A stretch of 64,000 nucleotides of DNA from Chiridota heheva (Eukaryota > Echinodermata > Holothuroidea > Apodida > Chiridotidae). A model generated the notes under the pieces. The model was not told where the DNA came from, ran no database searches, and saw nothing but the letters and a program-made list of their open reading frames with translations. Made by a program: the position numbers and the translations under genes. The stretch spans positions 471,001 through 535,000 of the forward strand of contig JAIGNY010001753.1 of NCBI GenBank assembly GCA_020152595.1, given 5' to 3'. Numbering within the stretch: position 1 is the first letter of the stretch; the number at the start of each line of letters is the position of its first letter. Positions 58,330 to 64,000 of this stretch are shown here, piece after piece.

Positions 58330-60074
58330 GAGTATGAAACAGTGGCACGTACCTAAGGGAATCCAATGAAACAATGGCATGTACCTAAGGGAATCCAATG
58401 AAAGAGTGGCATGTACCCAAGGGAATCCAATGAAACAGTGGCATGTACCCAAGGGAATCCAATGAAACAGTGGCATGGCATGTACCCCAAGGGAATCCAA
58501 TGAAACAGTGGCATGTACCCAAGGGAATCCAAGGGAATCCAATGAAACAGTGGCATGTACCCAAGGGAATCCAATGAAACAGTGGCATGAATCCAAAGAA
58601 ACAGTGGCATGTACCCAAGGGAATCCAATGAAACAGTGGCATGTAAAGGGAATCCAATGAACCAGTGGCATGTACCAAGGGAATCCAATGAAACAGTGGC
58701 ATGTACAGTGGCAACCTAAGGGAATCCAATGAAACAGTGGCATGTACCCAAGGGAATCCAATGAAACAGTGGCATGTACCCAAGGAATCCAATGAAACAG
58801 TGGCATGTACCCAAGGGAATCCAATGAAACAGTGGCATGTACCCAAGGAATCCAATGAAACAGTGGCATGTACCCAAGGGAATCCAATGAAACAGTGGCA
58901 TGTACCCAAGAGTGGCATGTACAAGGGAATCCAATGAATCCAATGAAACAGTGGCATGTACCCAAGCGAATCCAAAGAAACAGTGGCATGTACCCAAAGG
59001 GAATCCAATGGAACAGTGGCATGTACCTAAGGGAATCCAATGAAACAGTGGCATGTACCCAAGGGAATCCAATGAAACAGTGGCATGTACCCAAGCGAAT
59101 CCAAAGAAACAGTGGCATGTACCCAAGGGAATCCAATGAACAGTGGCATGTGGCAATGAAACAGTGGCATGTACCAAGGAATCCAATGAAACAGTGGCAT
59201 GTACGAATCCAATGAAACAGTGGCATGTACCAAGCGAATCCAATGAAACAGTGGCATGTACCCAAGGGAATCCAATGAAACAGTGGCATGTACCCAAGGG
59301 AATCCAATGAAAGAGTGGCATGTACCCAAGGGAATCCAATGAAACAGTGGCATGTACCCAAGGGAATCCAATGAAACAGTAACATGTACCCAAGCGAATC
59401 CAATGAAACAGTGGCATGTACCCAAGCGAATCCAAAGAAACAGTGGCATGTACCCAAGGGAATCCAATGAAACAGTGGCATGTACCCAAGGGAATCCAAT
59501 GAAACAGTGGCATGTACCCAAGGGAATCCAATAAAACAGTGGCATGTACCCAAGGGGATCCAATGAAACAGTGGCATGTACCCAAGGGAATCCAATAAAA
59601 CAGTGGCATGTACCCAAGGGAATCCAATGAAACAGTGGCATGTACCCAAGGGAATCCAATGAAACAGTGGCATGTACCCAAGGGAATCCAATGAAACAGT
59701 GGCATGTACCCAAGGGAATCCAATGAAACAGTGGCATGTACCCAAGGGAATCCAATAAAACAGTGGCATGTACCCAAGGGAATCCAATAAAACAGTGGCA
59801 TGTACCCAAGGGAATCCAATGAAACAGTGGCATGTACCCAAGTGAATCCAATGAAACAGTGGCATGTACCCAAGGGAATCCAATAAAACAGTGGCATGTA
59901 CCCAAGGGAATCCAATGAAACAGTGGCATGTACCCAAGGGAATCCAATGAAACAGTGGCATGTACCCAAGGGAATCCAATAAAACAGTGGCATGTACCCA
60001 AGGGAATCCAATGAAACAGTGGCATGTACCCAAGGGAATCCAATGAAACAGTGGCATGTACCCAAGGGAATCCA
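58330..60074. repeat. 32-bp minisatellite (about 54 copies)
   Basis: The unit reads GGAATCCAATGAAACAGTGG then CATGTACCCAAG. The right half (59240-60074) is regular. The left half (58330-59230) has many truncated, fused or inserted units. Because 32 is not a multiple of three and the unit lacks - strand stops, - frames of up to 665 codons arise in several registers and overlap. They are not credible genes. Confidence 0.96.
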
Positions 60075-60235
60075 AAGTGCATTTGTTAGGGGTTGGGGGC
60101 CAGTCATGTTGTTTTTTGGTTAAGAGCTTAATTTTGAGGGGCCCAGAATTAAACAGTGGCATGTACCCACTCTAGGGATTAGGAAGAATCCAAAGTGCAT
60201 ATTTAGTGGGAGGGGGCTAGCAATATACATGCATG
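60075..60235. repeat. Duplicated right flank of the 32-bp array
   Basis: AATCCAAAGTGCATTTGTTA and a G-rich GGTTGGGGGCCAG (60070-60104) recur diverged at 60189-60223. The recurrence is preceded by one isolated partial unit, AAACAGTGGCATGTACCCA (60152-60170). The array edge plus flank was therefore duplicated as a block. Confidence 0.65.
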
Positions 60236-62439
60236 TTCACTTAACCCTTTCATGTTTCGGGCTAAGGGCTACATTTTGAGTGGTCCATGGTGGCCCCTGT
60301 ATGCTCCCTGGACTACCCCCATGATGTGTATACTGTTAGCGTGACACATTAACTTCTCCTGAGGAATGGGTGGGGACAAGCAGTGCTGCCCAGATGGTGG
60401 CAGGGGCCCAGAGGAAAGTTGGCCCGGGCTCAGGGGTCCTAAAATGTACCTGAGTATATTTTCTGGAACAAAAAGGAAAATTGACCATGATAATCATAAC
60501 CACAGGGGCAAAAATTGGCGAAATCCAAAGCTTGACAATGGGGAATACGGTAAATTGGACTAATAGCTGAAAACCTTTTTTTTTTTAATGTCAAGATTTT
60601 TTTTTGAGATATCAGGGGCCCTAGAAATAGCTGAAGACTTTTTTTGGTTTTGTTGGATATGAGTGGCCCTGGAAATAGCTGAAGACTATTTTTTTAATCT
60701 GCAATTTTTGTATTGAGATATCGGGAGCCATAAAATTAGCTGAAGACTTTTTTTTAGTTTTGCTCTTCAGATCTGTTTGAGATGAGGGGCCCCCCAAATG
60801 TTAATTTGGCCCGGAGCCTCGTGATTTTCCAGCGGCTCTGGATACTAAGTAGTAGCAAACTTTAATGATATGATATTTGTTCAAGCTGCAATTTTGGAAA
60901 CAGGAAAAAGATGCAGATAGTATGCTCTCTTATTAAAACACAATGTTAATGTAGGTCATGCTTTGCTACCTCTGTTATTACTCTTCTTAGAAGTTAAATT
61001 GACATTGCAAGCATCAAAGATCTTGTTCACTTTCAGTGAATTCAGTCACAGTTTGTTGGTTTAGTGGTAGATTTACAAGTAGACAGAGAAGTTTATTTCA
61101 TTCCAACCCATCTCCTTTCAACTACAAATTGGTTGCTAAGATGTGCAAGCACCATGCTTATCATATCTGCAAATATATCAACGATAGGACGTGACGTGAT
61201 CTTAAAAGGTTTGATCTATTCAGGAGTGATCCACTTCACTGATGTGGGTTGTTAGCATGTCACATGCACAATAAGGGATCAATTACTTCATTTGCATATT
61301 TCAGGACATTTTTGCTGATTATTTTGATCAAATCCATTGAATCTTTTATTTTGAAACTAAAAATATATTTTTTCTTTGTGAATTTCCACAAATATTTCCT
61401 GCTTTTAGACTGAAGTAAAGGTAGAGAATTTGGCCTCAAATTTGACATTTACTGTAATGCCAAACAAGGTTTGTTTTTGTGGACTAACTGGTGGTTTTTA
61501 CTGGCAAAAGTATTATGCACGCTTTATGACATTTTTCCAAATGGGTCGAAGTGAAACTTGTAGACAAAGAGTTCAATGTTTGTCACTCATGACTTACAGT
61601 ATGAATAATCAGCACATATTTGTGATTAGTTTCATAGAAGAATATAATATTAAGGAACGTGAAGAAATAAACATGGTCTAATAATCAAAGTTCTTCACAC
61701 AATCGATCATTTTAGACATATTTTGCAGTAAAGAGAAAAAAATATAGTATTTTTCTTTTAATTATAATTTCACGATCATCAGTAGTAAAATTTCTTTCAA
61801 GTTAAAGATCCTTAAGGTGTACTGATGATATGTGTGAGTTTTTTTTCTTTTTTCTTTAACCAAAAATATCTTTTAAAATTAAGTTCATATTTATCTTATT
61901 TGATAATCTGAAGCTTGTCATTTTGGCATCATTCTTTGTTTTAGTATTACCAAGTGTGTGCTTTATAGTTTTAATTTTTTAAATCACAAATATGTTGAAA
62001 AGACATATAAGCAAATTGAAGGAATGCTTGTATGGACAAATAGAGGAAACTAGTCTTTTAAGCTGCAGATGGCAGTTGGTTAAAAAGAAAGGATTGGCAG
62101 AAGGAAGTATGGCGCTCTGATTGGTCTTACCATTAATCATAATGATTCATACAAGCTCATTAATTTACATTCATTGACAGAAATCAGTAAAATAAATATA
62201 TTTAGTCATTGACATAAGTCATACAAATTGTTATATTTAAATTCATTGACAGAAGTCAGTTAAATGAATATATTTACATTCATTGACAAGTCATAAATTC
62301 ATACAAATTCATGGTTTGTAAAAGACTACTTAATATTGAAAGCTTGATTAGCTACATTCATAGACCTAAGTGCATTTTTTGGTCTAATTTTTCAAATAAC
62401 AAATATATTTAGAAATAAACAATCACTCAAAAACAAAGA
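60236..62439. other. Non-coding stretch
   Basis: A decayed roughly 75-bp repeat containing AGCTGAAGACTTTTTTT and GATATC(A/G)GG(G/A)GCC occurs about three times between 60565 and 60800. CATTGACA(G/T)AA(A/G)TCA-type words recur at 62170-62300. Frames at 60366-60563 and 61430-61681 have no recognised features. Confidence 0.45.
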
Positions 62440-62950
62440 TTAATCCTGAAGTTAATCACCCTGAAGTTAATCACCCTAAGGTTAATCACCCTGAGGTTAA
62501 TCACCCTGAGGTTAATCACCCTGAGCTTAATCACCCTGAGGACAATCACCATTAGGTCAATTACCCTGAGTTTAATCACCCTGAGGTTAATCACCATTAG
62601 GTTAGTCACCCTAAGGTTAATCACCCTGAGGTTAATCACCCTGAGATTAATCACCCTGAGGTTAATTACCCTGAGGTTAATCACCCTGAGGTTAATTACT
62701 CTGAGGTTGATCACCATTAGGTTAATTACCCTGAGGTTAATCACCTTGAGGTTAATCACCCTGAAGTTAATCACCCTGAGGTTAATCACCCTGAGATTAA
62801 TCACCCTGAGGTTAATCACCCTGAGGTTAATCACTCTGAGGTCAATCACCCTGAGGTCAATCACCATTAGGTTAATCACTATCAGGTTAATCACCCTGAG
62901 GTTAATTACCTAAAGGCTAATCACCCTGAGGTTAATCACTTTAAAGTTAA
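62440..62950. repeat. 15-bp minisatellite (about 34 copies)
   Basis: The unit is CCCTGAGGTTAATCA with many single-base variants. Its 15-bp length gives open frames of five-residue repeats, 155 codons on - and 68 on +. Highly diverged copies at both edges suggest an older array. Confidence 0.93.
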
Positions 62951-63450
62951 CCATGCTTTTAGTAATTGGCTTGTAAATATTTTCAAAGTTCCTCAGGGTT
63001 ATTAATGTTGATATTCTTTCAGTCCTTGTGATGTAGGGTCCTTTGTTAGTAACTAATGTTTTAAGACATTATGATTATGATTCAAATTGAGAGTTAATCT
63101 TACTGCAATCTTAAACTTTATTGAGGAAATATACCAACAAAATGTGTTGTAATCTTAAGATTAAATTATCAAAGCTGGTCACATTTATTTTCTTACCTAA
63201 GGGCAGATAAGAAATGCTCCTTTAAATGTTTTTGATGTTAAACTGCAATTTAATGAAATGATGTTTAAGAAGGACCAAACCTAAGCTCAGAATGATTTCT
63301 GAAGGTTTAATAGGTATATAGAGTGGAAGTGATGGGTGTAGCCAGGCTTAGATTTAGGGTGGGGGTCATAGAGCAAAAAAACAGCACTGATGGCACACAC
63401 AAAATTCCAATATTGTGTCAAAAAAGCAGCTTTTATAAAACGAAGATCAT
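62951..63450. other. AT-rich non-coding stretch
   Basis: Near 63336, GGGTGTAGCCAGGCTTAG followed by GATTTAGGGTGGGGG loosely resembles the hAT-type end at 31752-31773 and 56865, but is too diverged to call. Confidence 0.4.
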
Positions 63451-63722
63451 TCCCTCAAAATCTGGACCTTTTATCAAAATTTAGACCTTTTACCAAAATT
63501 GTACCTATTATCAAAATCTGGACCTTTTATCAAATCTAAACCTTTTATCAAAATCTGGACCTATAATCAAAATCTGGAAATTTAATCAAAATCTGGACCT
63601 TTAATCAAACTCTGGACCTTTAATCGAAATCTGGCCTTTTAATCCAAATTTGGACCTTTAATCAAAATCTGGACCTTTAATCAAAATCTGGACCTTTAAT
63701 TAAAATCTGGACCTTTAATCAA
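63451..63722. repeat. 19-bp minisatellite (about 14 copies)
   Basis: The unit is AATCAAAATCTGGACCTTT, with ACCAAAATT and CTAAACC variants on the left and near-identical copies on the right. Confidence 0.9.
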
Positions 63723-63798
63723 ATTTCTTTTGGCAAAATTTCTGACCTTTCTACCTTTTGAGGAGCTGTTGGGGGTCAAACAACCCGGTTGAACCCTT

Positions 63799-64000
63799 GC
63801 AACACCCATGCTGGGAATAGGAACAATTTCTCTCAACTCATGGGAAACATCCATGCTACCTGGAAATAGGAACAAGCTCTCTGAAGCCATGGGCAACACT
63901 CATGCTACCTGGGAATAGGAACAAGCTCTCTCAACTCATGGGCAACACCCATACCACTTGGGAATAGTAACAAGCTCAAGTCATGGGCAACACCCATTCT
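63799..64000. repeat. About 49-bp tandem repeat continuing beyond the window
   Basis: Four units carry TGGGAATAGGAACAAGCTC, TCTCAACTCATGGGCAAC and ACCCATGCTACC. The last is cut by the window end, so the array is longer than seen. Confidence 0.88.

Noticed and set aside
58165-60162. A 665-codon frame on the - strand with Met-Pro-Leu-Phe-His-Trp repeats
   Set aside because: It reads the 32-bp minisatellite. Shifted versions are equally open, as expected from a stop-free unit that is not a multiple of three.
61430-61681. An 83-codon + frame as a small gene
   Set aside because: No domain, repeat, signal or splice context. AT-rich chance frame.

Overview
The window looks like AT-rich, gene-poor nuclear DNA from an animal, most likely a marine invertebrate; the phylum cannot be fixed from what is visible. 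The evidence is eukaryotic splice signals, decayed non-LTR retrotransposons, tRNA-like SINE heads, cut-and-paste transposons with target duplications, and no prokaryotic operon structure. No intact RNA gene was seen.

Only one host gene is well supported, on the + strand. A small exon (14119-14317) and a terminal exon (53530-54422) both have good splice signals and compatible phases. If they are adjacent exons, the intron between them is about 39 kb. The encoded protein is Pro/Ser/Gln-rich and ends in a charged coiled coil. I do not recognise the family.

Two things dominate the rest. The first is tandem repetition: about 25 separate minisatellite arrays with units of 13 to about 290 bp cover roughly 19 kb, close to 30% of the window by my hand tally. 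The largest are a 27-bp array (18008-21957), a 26/40-bp array (50168-52078), a 29-bp array (39396-41246), a 32-bp array (58330-60074) and a 46-bp array with higher-order structure (9953-11353). The second is mobile-element debris. A broken DNA transposon of about 4.9 kb (1351-6282) has long inverted repeats and a decayed FEN/XPG-like nuclease gene. There are LINE fragments at 12189-13018, 29592-31115 and 45582-45890, SINE-like pieces, a TTAA-flanked MITE family with four copies, and a 47-bp hAT-type micro-MITE with a perfect 8-bp target duplication.

The two classes are linked. One array lies inside the LINE at 29592-31115 and its unit reads as that LINE's own coding sequence. Another lies inside the transposon gene. 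Two arrays begin 20-33 bp from the ends of two copies of the same MITE family, and another follows a LINE's ATT tail. The long open frames over the arrays (up to about 1,000 codons, often on both strands) are products of stop-free repeat units and are not called as genes.
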